Origin: CALMEC01 sp031366605
Lineage (GTDB): Bacteria; Actinomycetota; Thermoleophilia; Miltoncostaeales; Miltoncostaeaceae
Direction: 5' to 3'
Assembly: GCA_031366605.1 (NCBI GenBank)
Contig: JANLOO010000006.1
Span: forward strand, 1 to 64,000
DNA: 64,000 bases
The position numbers and the translations under genes were made by a program. Positions 50,742-59,718 of this stretch are shown piece after piece. How positions within the stretch are numbered: position 1 is the stretch's first letter; every line of letters starts with the position of its first letter. Under the pieces are notes generated by a model, which saw only the letters and a program-made list of their open reading frames with translations, had not been told where the DNA came from and made no database searches.

Positions 50742-51452
50742 GTGGCACTCCACCTCCAGACCGCTCCCGGCGATCAAGCCGAACGCGCCCTGTGTCCCGG
50801 CGACCCCGACCGCGCACGACGCGTCGCGCAGGAACTTCTGGACGGAGCGCGCCAGGTGACCTGGGCGCGCGGCCTGCTGGGGTTCACAGGGACCTATCGC
50901 GGTGTGCCCGTAACCGTCCAGACCACCGGCATGGGTGGCGGCAGCACCGGCATCGTCGTTCACGAGCTGATCGAACTCGGCGCACGGCTGCTGGTGCGCG
51001 CGGGGACGACGGGCGGGTTGCAGGAGCACCTGGCCCCGGGGTCGCTGATCGTCGCGGACACCGCGGTCGCCGACGACGGCGCGGGGCTTGCGATGACCGG
51101 CGGCGTGGCACCACCACCCGACCCGGAATTGACCGAGGCGCTCGCAACCGCGGCCGCCGCAAGCGGACGGGCTGTCTCGCGGGGGACGATCGTCAGCTCG
51201 GACGTGTTCTACGACCTCGAAGCGGGCCGCAACGAGGGGTGGCAGGCCCGTGGGATTCTGGGCGTCGAGATGGAGGCGGCGGTGCTGTTTGCGCTCGCAG
51301 CCCGCCACGGCGCGCGCGCCGGGTGTGTCTTGACGGTGTCCAACCAGCTGGTTGGCGCCAACCCCGGGTGGCTCGAGGCGAAGGAACGTGAGCGCGCCGG
51401 GGTCGACGCCTGTCGCGTCGCACTCGACGCCCTCGTGTCAACCGACACGTAG
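50742..51452 (+). CDS. Nucleoside phosphorylase (uridine/purine type)
   Basis: This 236-residue protein has PGDPDRARR at the phosphate site, TTGMGGGSTGIVVHELIELGA, RAGTTGGLQ and GVEMEAAVLFALA, the PNP/UDP phosphorylase family 1 signature. It probably cleaves uridine or purine nucleosides with phosphate. The GTG at 50742 is the start; the long ORF upstream is the shadow of tilS. Its 3' end overlaps that of the convergent membrane-protein gene by 15 bases. Confidence 0.85.
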   Translation: MALHLQTAPGDQAERALCPGDPDRARRVAQELLDGARQVTWARGLLGFTGTYRGVPVTVQTTGMGGGSTGIVVHELIELGARLLVRAGTTGGLQEHLAPGSLIVADTAVADDGAGLAMTGGVAPPPDPELTEALATAAAASGRAVSRGTIVSSDVFYDLEAGRNEGWQARGILGVEMEAAVLFALAARHGARAGCVLTVSNQLVGANPGWLEAKERERAGVDACRVALDALVSTDT

Positions 51453-51863
51453 CACCGGATCTGCATCGGGACGGGCGGGGCGCGACCATGCCCACACGGC
51501 GAGACCGACGACGCCGGTGCCGATCGTGACCGACGCCAGGCCCGTGTCGCGGCCGAAGATGTCCGCAGAGGTGTCGCCAAGGACGAACTCGAGGAGCCCC
51601 CACGGCACGCCGATCGCACCGACCCACAGTGCGTAGCCGCGCCCTGACTCCAGCCGCAGCGCCATCGCGATCCCGACCAGGCCCGCTGCCAACAGGACCA
51701 CGTACGTCAGCGGACTCGCGGTCAGTGACAGCAGGGGCACACCGTGACTCGACGTGAACCCGTCGAAGTGCCCCCGGACCAATCCCAACGTCCCGAGCAC
51801 GACGAAGAGCCCACTCGCGGTCCGAGCGAACCCGCCGACAGCACGTGCAGCGAGAGGGTTCAC
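51438..51863 (-). CDS. Small membrane protein (DUF4383-like)
   Basis: This 141-residue protein has four hydrophobic segments (SGLFVVLGTLGLV, LTYVVLLAAGLVGIAMAL, YALWVGAIGVPWGLLEFVL, SVTIGTGVVGLAVWAW), the layout of DUF4383-type proteins. The start is the GTG at 51863, which overlaps the stop of the PAP2 gene. Function unknown. Confidence 0.7.
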   Translation of the reverse strand: MNPLAARAVGGFARTASGLFVVLGTLGLVRGHFDGFTSSHGVPLLSLTASPLTYVVLLAAGLVGIAMALRLESGRGYALWVGAIGVPWGLLEFVLGDTSADIFGRDTGLASVTIGTGVVGLAVWAWSRPARPDADPVLRVG

Positions 51864-52345
51864 CGGGCTCCGCTTGTGGCCCGTTTGATCACGAAATCGG
51901 AGGCCCAACCGAGCGCTGCCCCCGCTGCGATGTCAGCCGGATCGTGGTCGCCCGTGACGACGCGGCCGATCAACCCGGCCGCCGCCGCCAACACGAGCCA
52001 CGGCCGGAGCCTCGGATGCCGGCGACTGACGACCTGCGTGATCGCGACGGCGGCAGCCGCGTGACGACTCGGCAGACCGCCCTCGGGCCTCACGCCGGGC
52101 CGTGGACGGGCGATCCGATCGCGTGCCACGCGCGCTGCGCCCGCGGCGAGCACGCCCGCGGCCAGCGCCTCGGTCCCATTCCGCCGAAGCGTCGGCCGCA
52201 TGAGCATCGCGGCGACGAGCCCCTGGAACGCCGGTGCGAGCGCATCCCCCGCCAACCGTCCCACGCGGGTGCCGCCGGGCACCGCTGCGACGCGCGCGCG
52301 AATCGCGTGCCCAACCCAGCGATCGAATGACTGTGGGCGACCCAT
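51860..52345 (-). CDS. PAP2-family membrane phosphatase
   Basis: This 161-residue protein shows the three PAP2 motifs: RDRIARPRPG, PSRHAAAAVA (PSGH type) and GRVVTGDHDPADIAAG (S/G-R, H, D). Hydrophobic segments flank them. Members dephosphorylate lipid phosphates such as undecaprenyl diphosphate. It is coupled to the downstream membrane-protein gene by a four-base overlap. Confidence 0.85.
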   Translation of the reverse strand: MGRPQSFDRWVGHAIRARVAAVPGGTRVGRLAGDALAPAFQGLVAAMLMRPTLRRNGTEALAAGVLAAGAARVARDRIARPRPGVRPEGGLPSRHAAAAVAITQVVSRRHPRLRPWLVLAAAAGLIGRVVTGDHDPADIAAGAALGWASDFVIKRATSGAR

Positions 52346-52418
52346 ACCGTCCCGATTATCGCGGGCCGAGCGGGGTTGCGTCAGATCACAGGGACCATCT
52401 GGTGGTGGACGTCAAAAT

Positions 52419-52508
52419 GGCGTGCCTGTATCCCTGAGGGCGGGCGAGCGAGGCCTGGACGCAGGCCCTCGTGAATATCGGGAATATGCGCGACACCGAG
52501 CACGCCGC
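52419..52508 (+). repeat. Family C element, copy 1
   Basis: The core at 52457-52508 matches 61347-61397 in 45 of 52 columns with one gap; the shared heart is GTGAATATCGG and AATAT. The looser similarity extends left to GTGCCTGTATCCCTGA. It lies in the gap downstream of the diguanylate cyclase gene and upstream of the PAP2 gene. Confidence 0.7.
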
Positions 52509-52515
52509 ATCGCGA

Positions 52516-53382
52516 TTAGGCGCTGGCTGCGCGTGCGACCTGGGTCTCGCCCGAGACGCTGACGCGGTTGCGACCGCGACGCTTGGACAGATACAGGGCG
52601 CGGTCGGCCGCCTCGACCAGGGCGTCGGGGGTGTCACCGGGCTTGTACGTGGCGACGCCTGCCGAGATGGTCCGCCCATCGTGCTGGCCGTTTCCGACCG
52701 GGACGATGATGCGTGCGATCGCCAGGCGAATGCGCTCAGCGGCCTCGGCTGCGGCGCCGGCATCGCCCGGCACCAACAACGCGAACTCCTCCCCGCCGAA
52801 CCGCGCGGCCACGTCGGCGGACCGTCGCGACGTCTCGACCACGCGACCGACCTCGGCGAGCAGGCGGTTGCCGGCCTCGTGGCCGTGCGTGTCGTTGAAC
52901 GACTTGAACGAATCCAGATCGAACAACACCAGTGACACCAGGCCGCCGTATCGGGTGACCCGCTCGGTCTCGCGCCGCAGGGCATCCGAGAAGAACGCGA
53001 AGTTGTAGAGGCCCGTCAGCCGGTCACGGAGCGACGCCCCGACAACCTTGCTCAGGTCCCGTTGGACCTTGCCGTAACGACTTCCCACGGCAATCGCCGT
53101 ACCGACGAACACGACCCAGCCGACGCCGAGCGCGACGACCGACGCGCCGGGGCGTCCGGCGACGAACGTCAAGACCGAACCCGCGACGATGGCGCTGACG
53201 CCGAGCCCCATCTGTCCCGTCAGTGGAATGGCCACCATGATCGGCAATGCGAACGCCGGCCATATGGCTGCCGACACGACGAGCGTCGCAAGCGACACGA
53301 TCCCCAGCAGCACCGCGAGCAGCGCTAGACGCCGACTATGCCGGCCACGACTGGAGATGTTCGGACGGGTGCTCACAACCAC
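52516..53382 (-). CDS. Membrane-bound diguanylate cyclase
   Basis: This 288-residue protein has four or so hydrophobic segments in the first 105 residues and then a GGDEF domain starting RDRLTGLYNFAFF. The active site is intact (RFGGEEFALL), and an RxxD product-inhibition site lies five residues before it (RSAD). It makes cyclic di-GMP. No recognised sensor domain is present in the membrane part. Confidence 0.92.
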   Translation of the reverse strand: MVVSTRPNISSRGRHSRRLALLAVLLGIVSLATLVVSAAIWPAFALPIMVAIPLTGQMGLGVSAIVAGSVLTFVAGRPGASVVALGVGWVVFVGTAIAVGSRYGKVQRDLSKVVGASLRDRLTGLYNFAFFSDALRRETERVTRYGGLVSLVLFDLDSFKSFNDTHGHEAGNRLLAEVGRVVETSRRSADVAARFGGEEFALLVPGDAGAAAEAAERIRLAIARIIVPVGNGQHDGRTISAGVATYKPGDTPDALVEAADRALYLSKRRGRNRVSVSGETQVARAASA

Positions 53383-53483
53383 AGGATTCCGTCATCAGAG
53401 TAGGGACCGGGTCGGCTGGCAATCCCTACACTTCCCCAACTTGCGGGCGATTCCTGCTGCTGCCCGCCCGACTTGGGAGGATG

Positions 53484-54656
53484 ATGGGGATCGAACAGAT
53501 CGAACGGATCGGCGTGATCGGCGCGGGCGTGATGGGGAGCGAGATCGCGCAGGTCGCGGCCGCAGCCGGCTGCACGACCGTCATGGTGGACATCGACGAC
53601 GCGGCGGTCATCCGCGGAATGGCGCACATCCGGTCGATCGGTGAGCGACGCGTCGCCCGGGGGCGACTGACACAAGAGCAGGCAGACGAGATCACCGGAC
53701 GCGTGGGCGTCTCGGTCAGCCTGGATGCCCTCGGCGATTGCGACCTGATCATCGAAGCCGGTCCCGAGGTGCTCGAGCTCAAGCTCGACCTGTGGCGGGC
53801 CATCGACGCGGTCGCAAAACCCTCGGCGTTGCTGGCGTCCAACACATCCGGGCTCTCCATCACGACCCTCGCCCGCGTCACCCGCCGCCCGGAGCAGGTG
53901 ATGGGGATGCACTTCTTCAACCCGGCCAGCGTCATGCGCCTGGTCGAGGTCATCCGCGGCGCCGACACCGCGGATGCGACCATCGACGCCGGAGCGGAGT
54001 TCGCCACCCGTGTGGGCAAGGCGCCCGTGCGGGTCACGGAGTGCCCCGGCTTTCTGGTCAACCGGATTCTGGTGCGGGCGTTGGCCGAGGCCTACCGGCA
54101 CGCAGACGAACTCGGCGCCGACCGTGGCTCGGTGGATGCCGCGGTCGTCGCGGCCGGCCCCGCCCCGATGGGTCCGTTCGCCCTGGGCGACTTGATCGGC
54201 CTGGATACGACACTGCACGTGCAGCGCGACCTGCTGGCGGCATATGACGACCGCTTCGCCGCAGGCACCTCGCTGGCGGCCCAGGTCGACGCCGGTCGCC
54301 TCGGACAAAAGTCCGGTGCGGGCTTTGTGGCCGGGAGTGAGCCGGGCGCAGGCGATGATCACGGTGCCGCCGTCGCCGAGCGCTACTACTCGGGCGCGTT
54401 CGATGAGGCCTGCAGGTGCCTGGAGGAGGGCATCGGTGCGTTGCCCGACATCGACACCGCCATGCAACTGGGCACCGGCTGGGGCATGGGACCGCTTGCC
54501 TGGGCCGACCGCCGTGGGCTCGCAGCCCTGGCCGACGACCTGACCCGTCTCGCCGCATCCGCCGGCGAGCGCTTTGCGCCGCGCCCACCCTTGACCAGCC
54601 GCGTCTCGGCCGACGACACGTTCACCGATACCGACACGGAGGATCCCACGACATGA
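53484..54656 (+). CDS. 3-hydroxyacyl-CoA dehydrogenase
   Basis: This 390-residue protein has the NAD motif IGVIGAGVMGSEIAQVAA, ASNTSGLSITTLA with the catalytic neighbourhood GMHFFNPASVMRLVEVI, and the dimer domain start ECPGFLVNRIL. It has a duplicated C-terminal domain like FadB/PaaH-type enzymes. ATGATG offers two starts; GGGAGG is directly upstream, so the second (53484) has better spacing. argF starts within its stop codon. Confidence 0.9.
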   Translation: MGIEQIERIGVIGAGVMGSEIAQVAAAAGCTTVMVDIDDAAVIRGMAHIRSIGERRVARGRLTQEQADEITGRVGVSVSLDALGDCDLIIEAGPEVLELKLDLWRAIDAVAKPSALLASNTSGLSITTLARVTRRPEQVMGMHFFNPASVMRLVEVIRGADTADATIDAGAEFATRVGKAPVRVTECPGFLVNRILVRALAEAYRHADELGADRGSVDAAVVAAGPAPMGPFALGDLIGLDTTLHVQRDLLAAYDDRFAAGTSLAAQVDAGRLGQKSGAGFVAGSEPGAGDDHGAAVAERYYSGAFDEACRCLEEGIGALPDIDTAMQLGTGWGMGPLAWADRRGLAALADDLTRLAASAGERFAPRPPLTSRVSADDTFTDTDTEDPTT

Positions 54657-55606
54657 CGGCGCGCCCGACCCCACTCTCCGACCTCGCCGGACGTTCGGTC
54701 CTGACGCTCCGCCATCACTCGTCCGAGTCGATCGAAGCCGTGCTCGACCTCTCCGCCCAGCTCAAGCGGACCCCGTGGCGCCAGTGGCCTGACTGGCTCC
54801 ACGGTCGCGTCGTGGGGCTGATTTTCGAGCGGCCGTCCACACGGACGCGCGTGGCCTTCGAGACCGCCACCGTACGGTTGGGAGGCGACGCGATCTACCT
54901 GTCGTCGGGCGACATGCAGCTGGGCCGCGGTGAAGCCATCCAAGACACGGCCCTGATCCTCTCGGGCATCGTCGATGCGCTCGTGCTGCGCACGGGGCCG
55001 CACCAGAAGCTGGTGGACCTGGCCGAATACGCGTCGATTCCGGTCATCAACGCATTGACCTATGAGCACCACCCCTGTCAGGGCTTCGCGGATGTACTGA
55101 CCCTGCGGGAGCACTTCGGTGACCTGGCGGGCGTGCCGGTCGCCTACCTGGGCGACGGCAACAACTGCTGCATCTCGCTCGTCACGGTTGGCGCCAAGTT
55201 GGGACTGGACGTCACATGTGCGTGTCCCGAGGGCTACGACCCGGACCCCGAATGGATCGCGTGGGCCAATGAGGTCGCCGCCGAGCGCGGGGGCGGCGTG
55301 CGTGTGGTGCGCGACCCGGTCGAGGCGGCCGCCGGCGCGCGGGCGCTGTACACGGACACGTGGGTCTCGATGGGCGACGAGGAGCGGGAGGCTGAGCGCA
55401 TCAGGACGTTCACGCCGTACAAACTGGATCAGAATCTGCTGGATCTGGCGGCGCCGGACGCGATCGCGATGCACCCGTTGCCCGCGCACCACGATCTGGA
55501 GATCAGCTACGACGTATTGCATGGGCCGCGTTCGGCGGCCTGGCAGGAGGGCCACAACCGCCTCTACACGCAAGCGGCTCTGCTGGCGCACATCCTCGCC
55601 GAGTAA
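54653..55606 (+). CDS. argF: Ornithine carbamoyltransferase
   Basis: This 317-residue protein has the carbamoyl phosphate loop ERPSTRTRVAFE (62-66 STRTR), HPCQ at 140-143, GDGNN and the ornithine loop TDTWVSMGDEE. The usual HCLP motif is MHPLPAHH (273-280), with the Cys replaced by Pro as in aspartate carbamoyltransferases. The SMG loop still argues for ornithine, but a related transcarbamylase is possible. No other arginine gene is adjacent. Its ATG overlaps the upstream stop. Confidence 0.88.
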   Translation: MTARPTPLSDLAGRSVLTLRHHSSESIEAVLDLSAQLKRTPWRQWPDWLHGRVVGLIFERPSTRTRVAFETATVRLGGDAIYLSSGDMQLGRGEAIQDTALILSGIVDALVLRTGPHQKLVDLAEYASIPVINALTYEHHPCQGFADVLTLREHFGDLAGVPVAYLGDGNNCCISLVTVGAKLGLDVTCACPEGYDPDPEWIAWANEVAAERGGGVRVVRDPVEAAAGARALYTDTWVSMGDEEREAERIRTFTPYKLDQNLLDLAAPDAIAMHPLPAHHDLEISYDVLHGPRSAAWQEGHNRLYTQAALLAHILAE

Positions 55607-56346
55607 TGCTTCCGCTCAAAGATGACAACCCGACGCGACGGTTCCCGATCCTGACGGTCCTGTTGATCGTCTTGAACATCGCGATCTTCGGGTACCAGTC
55701 CACCAAGCCGAACCCGCAGACGTTTTCGACGACCACGGAGTTGGCGGCGTCACAAAGCGGAATCGTCTGCGAGTTCGGCGTGGTTCCCGATCGCGTCCTG
55801 GACGGGCAGGCGCCGACCGAGGACCCCTGCCTCGCGCTCAACCGCAAGCAGTCGCGGATCACCGGACTGGTCACCCACCAATTCGTCCATGCGAGCTGGC
55901 TCCACGTGTTGGGCAACATGTTGTTCCTGTGGATCTTCGGCAACAACATCGAGGATCGACTCGGGCGGATCCGGTTCGTGCCCTTCTTCCTGCTGTGCGG
56001 GATTCTGGCCGCGCTCGGCCAGGCATTGACCGACCCGTCATCGGCGGCACCGCTGATCGGCGCCTCGGGTGCGATCAGCGGGATCCTGGGCGCCTACTTC
56101 CTGCTCTTCCCGCGGGTCAAGGTCCTGTCGCTCGTCACGATCATCCCGCTGCGATTGCCCGCCTGGATCGTGCTGGGCGTCTACATCGCCCTCCAGTTCC
56201 TCTATACCGGCGGCCAGGCGCAGAAGGGGCAGGGAGGCGTGGCGTACTGGGCCCACATCATCGGTTTCGCGGCGGGCCTCATTCTGGTCCTGCCGTTTCT
56301 GGCCGGTCGTCGGAGCGATCCGGCCGAACGTCGCATCGCCACCTGA
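55606..56346 (+). CDS. Rhomboid-family intramembrane serine protease
   Basis: This 246-residue membrane protein has the rhomboid motifs HVLGNMLFLWIFGNNIED, the catalytic Ser in LIGASGAISG and His in WAHIIGFAAG. About seven hydrophobic segments. It starts at an ATG overlapping the argF stop (TAATG) and overlaps the next gene likewise, so four genes form a coupled operon. The substrate is unknown. Confidence 0.92.
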   Translation: MLPLKDDNPTRRFPILTVLLIVLNIAIFGYQSTKPNPQTFSTTTELAASQSGIVCEFGVVPDRVLDGQAPTEDPCLALNRKQSRITGLVTHQFVHASWLHVLGNMLFLWIFGNNIEDRLGRIRFVPFFLLCGILAALGQALTDPSSAAPLIGASGAISGILGAYFLLFPRVKVLSLVTIIPLRLPAWIVLGVYIALQFLYTGGQAQKGQGGVAYWAHIIGFAAGLILVLPFLAGRRSDPAERRIAT

Positions 56347-56621
56347 TGTGGTGGTGGCGCAAACGCGAACGGGCACCTGCACCGATCCCATGGGTGATCG
56401 CGGCGGTGGCGCGTCATCAACCCGAGGCCGACCTGCTCGTCAACCTGCTCCATGACGGAGACATCCCCGCATACCACCGGCGCGGGCGGGGCTTCGACGT
56501 TCCCGACTTCCTGGCCTTGGGCCCCCGTGAGGTCATGGTGCCACACGACCGGGCGGCAGATGCAGCCGCTCTGCTGGACGCGCCCGGCTGGAGGCCCGCA
56601 CCCGGCGAACCACCATTTTGA
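56346..56621 (+). CDS. DUF2007-like small protein
   Basis: This 91-residue protein has VARHQPEADLLVNLLHDGDIPAY and then FLALGPREVMVPHDRAADAAALL, the pattern of DUF2007 (putative signal-transducing proteins). The start overlaps the rhomboid stop (TGATG). Function unknown. Confidence 0.7.
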   Translation: MWWWRKRERAPAPIPWVIAAVARHQPEADLLVNLLHDGDIPAYHRRGRGFDVPDFLALGPREVMVPHDRAADAAALLDAPGWRPAPGEPPF

Positions 56622-56639
56622 CGAACGCCCTGCGCGGGC

Positions 56640-56790
56640 CCTTAAACGCTTCGAGCCACCCCGAAGGGATGGCTCTGGCGTGAGCATATGCTGCCGCTTG
56701 CTCATGCGGTGTGTGCAGAGGGAAGTCTGCGCATCGGGAGGCCCCGGGTCAACCCCCAATCGCAAATTTGCTCAAGATCGGTGACACTGG
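56640..56790 (+). promoter_or_regulatory. Highly structured leader before the FIST gene
   Basis: Several inverted repeats follow each other: GAGCCA with TGGCTC around CCCCGAAGGGA (56657-56679), the palindrome AGCATATGCT near 56692, CCGC with GCGG around 56705, and TGCAG with CTGCG. No U-rich terminator tract follows. It could be the terminator region of the upstream operon or a regulatory leader of the FIST gene; I recognise no known riboswitch. Confidence 0.4.
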
Positions 56791-56794
56791 CACT

Positions 56795-57976
56795 GTGACC
56801 GACCCGTCCACGTTCGCCGTCGCGCTGTCCCTGAACCCCGAGCCGGTGGCTGCGGCGACCGATGCCGCGCGGCGGATCAAGGACCAACTCGCCGGGACGC
56901 CCGTGACGCTGGCGGTGGTCTTCGCGTCCCCAGGCCTGTGCACAGACCCCTGGTCGCTGCTGGACGCACTCCACACCGAACTGGCGCCCGAGCACCTGAT
57001 CGGATGTATGGGCGAAACCATCATCGGTGACGGACGCGAAGTCGAGGGTGCGCCGGCCTTGTCGCTGTGGTGCGCGGTCCTGCCGGACGTCGAGGTGGAG
57101 ACGTTCCGATTGTCCGTGGAGCCCACCGACGGCGTGGATGAGATCGTCGGATGGCCTGAGCCGGTCGGGGATACGGGGCCCGACGCCACGCCCATGCTCG
57201 TGTTGGTCGATCCGTTCACATTGGCGGCGGACGTCATGCTGGATCAACACAACGCCCGGAGTCGCCAGGCACTCATCGGGGGCCTCGCGTCGGGGGGCCG
57301 GCGTGCCGGTGAGCACGTGGTGTTTCACGACCGCGATGTGCACTTTGACGGAGGTGTCGGCGTGCAGCTTCCCGGTGCGCATGTCATCCCTGTGGTGTCG
57401 CAAGGATGCGCCCCGATCGGTCCCGACATGGTCATCACCGCCGGCGGGGGGCCCGTCGTCGCGGAGCTCGCCGGGACGAATGCGTTCGACAAGATCACAC
57501 ATGTAGTCGATGAACTGTCTGATGACGACCGGCACTTGCTTCGGCAACCGCTGCTGGCAGGGATCGTCATCAACGAAAACCAACCGGAATACGGTCGCGG
57601 CGATTTTCTCGTGCGAGGAATCCACGGCCGCGATCCCGACACCGGCGCCGTCTATATCGGTGAACACGTGCGGGTTGGACAGACGTTCAGGCTGCACGTT
57701 CGCGATGCACATTCGGCAGACGAAGACATGCGTCTGGCACTCCGCGAAGCGCAGGCGCAGTCAGGCCCGCAGTCCCCGGCAGCGGCCCTGATCTTCAGTT
57801 GTAACGGACGTGGCACGCATATGTTCGGCACCCCGGATCATGATGCGTCGGCGATCAGCGACGAACTCGGTGTCCCAACCGCAGGGCTTTTTTGCAATGG
57901 TGAGATCGGCCCGGTCGGCGGCAAGACGTTTCTTCATGGATTCACCGCAACGATGGCCGTGTTTTTGCACGAGTGA
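56795..57976 (+). CDS. FIST-domain sensor-like protein
   Basis: This 393-residue protein has FIST_N (VVFASPGLCTDPWSLLDAL, LIGCMGETIIGDGREVEG, LIGGLASGGRRAG) and FIST_C (GDFLVRGIHGRDPDTGAVYI, AALIFSCNGRGTHMFG, GLFCNGEIGPVGGKTFLHGF). FIST domains are thought to bind small ligands such as amino acids in signalling. There is no output domain, so it may act with a partner. The start is the GTG at 56795. Confidence 0.88.
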   Translation: MTDPSTFAVALSLNPEPVAAATDAARRIKDQLAGTPVTLAVVFASPGLCTDPWSLLDALHTELAPEHLIGCMGETIIGDGREVEGAPALSLWCAVLPDVEVETFRLSVEPTDGVDEIVGWPEPVGDTGPDATPMLVLVDPFTLAADVMLDQHNARSRQALIGGLASGGRRAGEHVVFHDRDVHFDGGVGVQLPGAHVIPVVSQGCAPIGPDMVITAGGGPVVAELAGTNAFDKITHVVDELSDDDRHLLRQPLLAGIVINENQPEYGRGDFLVRGIHGRDPDTGAVYIGEHVRVGQTFRLHVRDAHSADEDMRLALREAQAQSGPQSPAAALIFSCNGRGTHMFGTPDHDASAISDELGVPTAGLFCNGEIGPVGGKTFLHGFTATMAVFLHE

Positions 57977-58163
57977 TGTGTCAGCTACGTCGACCTGGCC
58001 ACCCGTCCCCAGGGCGTATGAAGATTGCCGTATTGCAGCAATGCCTCGATGCACCCCCATTTCGTTATCAGGTGTGTCATATTGATGCGCGCACCCTTGC
58101 GACGGCGACGCCGAATGTGAGGGAAGTACATCTTTCGATCAATGATGAACGGGGTTTGCATTC

Positions 58164-58559
58164 ATGGCTGACACATCCACCGGGCGCGGCGGCGTCGGGA
58201 ATCAAATTTTTGATGAGGTCGAGCGTCTGGTCGCAGGCGGGATGAACAAGTCCCAGGCGTTCAATGACATCTCGCAACGGACGGGCCGCGAAGCCGGCAC
58301 CGTCGCCGCGAACTACTACCGTGTGGCCCGCTTGCGCGGAGCCGAGCTGCGGCCACGCCGGCGTCGCAGCGAGGTTCCCGGCCCCCGGCGGGGTCGCCCC
58401 AGCGCAGGCGGCGACGTCCAGGCAGCGCTCGCCAAGGCAACGGCGGCGCTTGACGAACTCGCACGTGCCGTGCGCGGTCAGGAGCAGGAGATCAGTCGCC
58501 TCCGTGCCGAGTCCCAGAGCATCGCCGAGATCCGCCGGATCGCACGCGGCCTCAAGTAA
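58164..58559 (+). CDS. Putative DNA-binding protein with C-terminal coiled coil
   Basis: This 131-residue protein has an N-terminal helix-turn-helix-like part (FDEVERLVAGGMNKSQAFND, ISQRTGREAGTVAANYYRVA). A basic linker (RPRRRRSEVPGPRRGRPS) and a predicted coiled coil (ALDELARAVRGQEQEISRLRAE) follow. It resembles small actinobacterial nucleoid or regulator proteins, but I cannot name a family. The A/T-rich region upstream probably holds its promoter. Confidence 0.65.
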   Translation: MADTSTGRGGVGNQIFDEVERLVAGGMNKSQAFNDISQRTGREAGTVAANYYRVARLRGAELRPRRRRSEVPGPRRGRPSAGGDVQAALAKATAALDELARAVRGQEQEISRLRAESQSIAEIRRIARGLK

Positions 58560-58633
58560 CGGTAAGGGCCGCGCAGAAATAACTGCTGTGCCGGACGGCG
58601 GCTCAGTAGCTTCTGCGTGGTCCCGAAGTAACG

Positions 58634-59650
58634 TCACGGCACAACCGGGCGTTTGACGCCCGATTCGGCGAGCACGGTCGCGACCTCTTCGAGGCCGACC
58701 GGCTCGCCGACGAGTTCCGTAAAAGGCGCAGCCGAGTCGACGAGCAACGCCAGTGCCTCACGCACGGCCTGCGGTGTGTGGTGATAGCTCCCCTGCAGGC
58801 GTAGTTCGCTGTAGTGGAGCGCTTCGGTCGGGAATGTCACGGTGCTGCCAGGCGGACACCCCCCATACAGGTTGACTTCTCCTCCGGGTCGCGCCAACGC
58901 CACTGCGACCTGCCAGGTGTCGGGGCGGCCAACGGCTTCGAAGACCACGTCGGCACCACGCCCGCCCGGGGTTTCGGCGCGCACCACACGCACACCGGCG
59001 TCGTCGCGTGGCGCGTCAAGCGTGCGCGTCGCCCCAAACCGCATGGCTCGCTCGCGGCGATCCGGGTGGGGATCGCACACGATGACCTCACAACCACGTC
59101 GCGAGAGACACGCGGTCAAGAACTGGCCCTGCACCCCGCCGCCCACGATCACGACGGTGTCACCCGGTGCGGCGTGCGAGTGCTGGACTCCACGGATCGC
59201 ACAGGCCAGCGGCTCGATCATGGCCGCCAGCCGCGGCTCGAGCGCGGCCGGACGCGGCAACATGTTGACGGCAACGATGCGGGCGGGCACCAGCACGCGC
59301 TCCGCAAACGTCCCCCACAGGTAGGTGAGCGACTCACACAGGCTCGGGCGATCGCGCCCGCAGTAGAAACATGTCCCGCACGGCGCGGAGTTGGCGACGA
59401 CCACGGCGTCGCCCACGGCAGGCCACGTCACACCCGTGCCGAGCGCGACGACGTGTCCCGTGGCCTCGTGGCCAAATGGCGCCGGCGGATCCGGCAACGC
59501 GGGGTGACGGCCGTTTCGCAGCATCTTGGCGTCGGTTCCACATGTCATCGCATACTCGACCTGAAGGACGACCGCTCCGGGCCCCGGTGACGGGTCCGCA
59601 ACCTCCTCGAGGCGCAGATCGCCGGGTCCGTGGAGGATCAACGCGCGCAT
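58634..59650 (-). CDS. Zinc-dependent alcohol dehydrogenase (MDR family)
   Basis: This 338-residue protein has a GroES-like N-terminus with catalytic-zinc residues (MTCGTDAKML, PFGHEATGHVV). The structural zinc site is four Cys in CGTCFYCGRDRPSLC. The Rossmann fold has VVIVGGGVQGQ. It is the sorbitol/threonine dehydrogenase branch; the substrate is unknown. The start ATG at 59650 begins the conserved MRALILHGPGDLRLEEV. Confidence 0.87.
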   Translation of the reverse strand: MRALILHGPGDLRLEEVADPSPGPGAVVLQVEYAMTCGTDAKMLRNGRHPALPDPPAPFGHEATGHVVALGTGVTWPAVGDAVVVANSAPCGTCFYCGRDRPSLCESLTYLWGTFAERVLVPARIVAVNMLPRPAALEPRLAAMIEPLACAIRGVQHSHAAPGDTVVIVGGGVQGQFLTACLSRRGCEVIVCDPHPDRRERAMRFGATRTLDAPRDDAGVRVVRAETPGGRGADVVFEAVGRPDTWQVAVALARPGGEVNLYGGCPPGSTVTFPTEALHYSELRLQGSYHHTPQAVREALALLVDSAAPFTELVGEPVGLEEVATVLAESGVKRPVVP

Positions 59651-59718
59651 CGACCCGACGCTATCAGCCTCGTCAGTGACCACAGATAAGATGCCCACCC
59701 ACGTAGCGAGGAGCAGTC

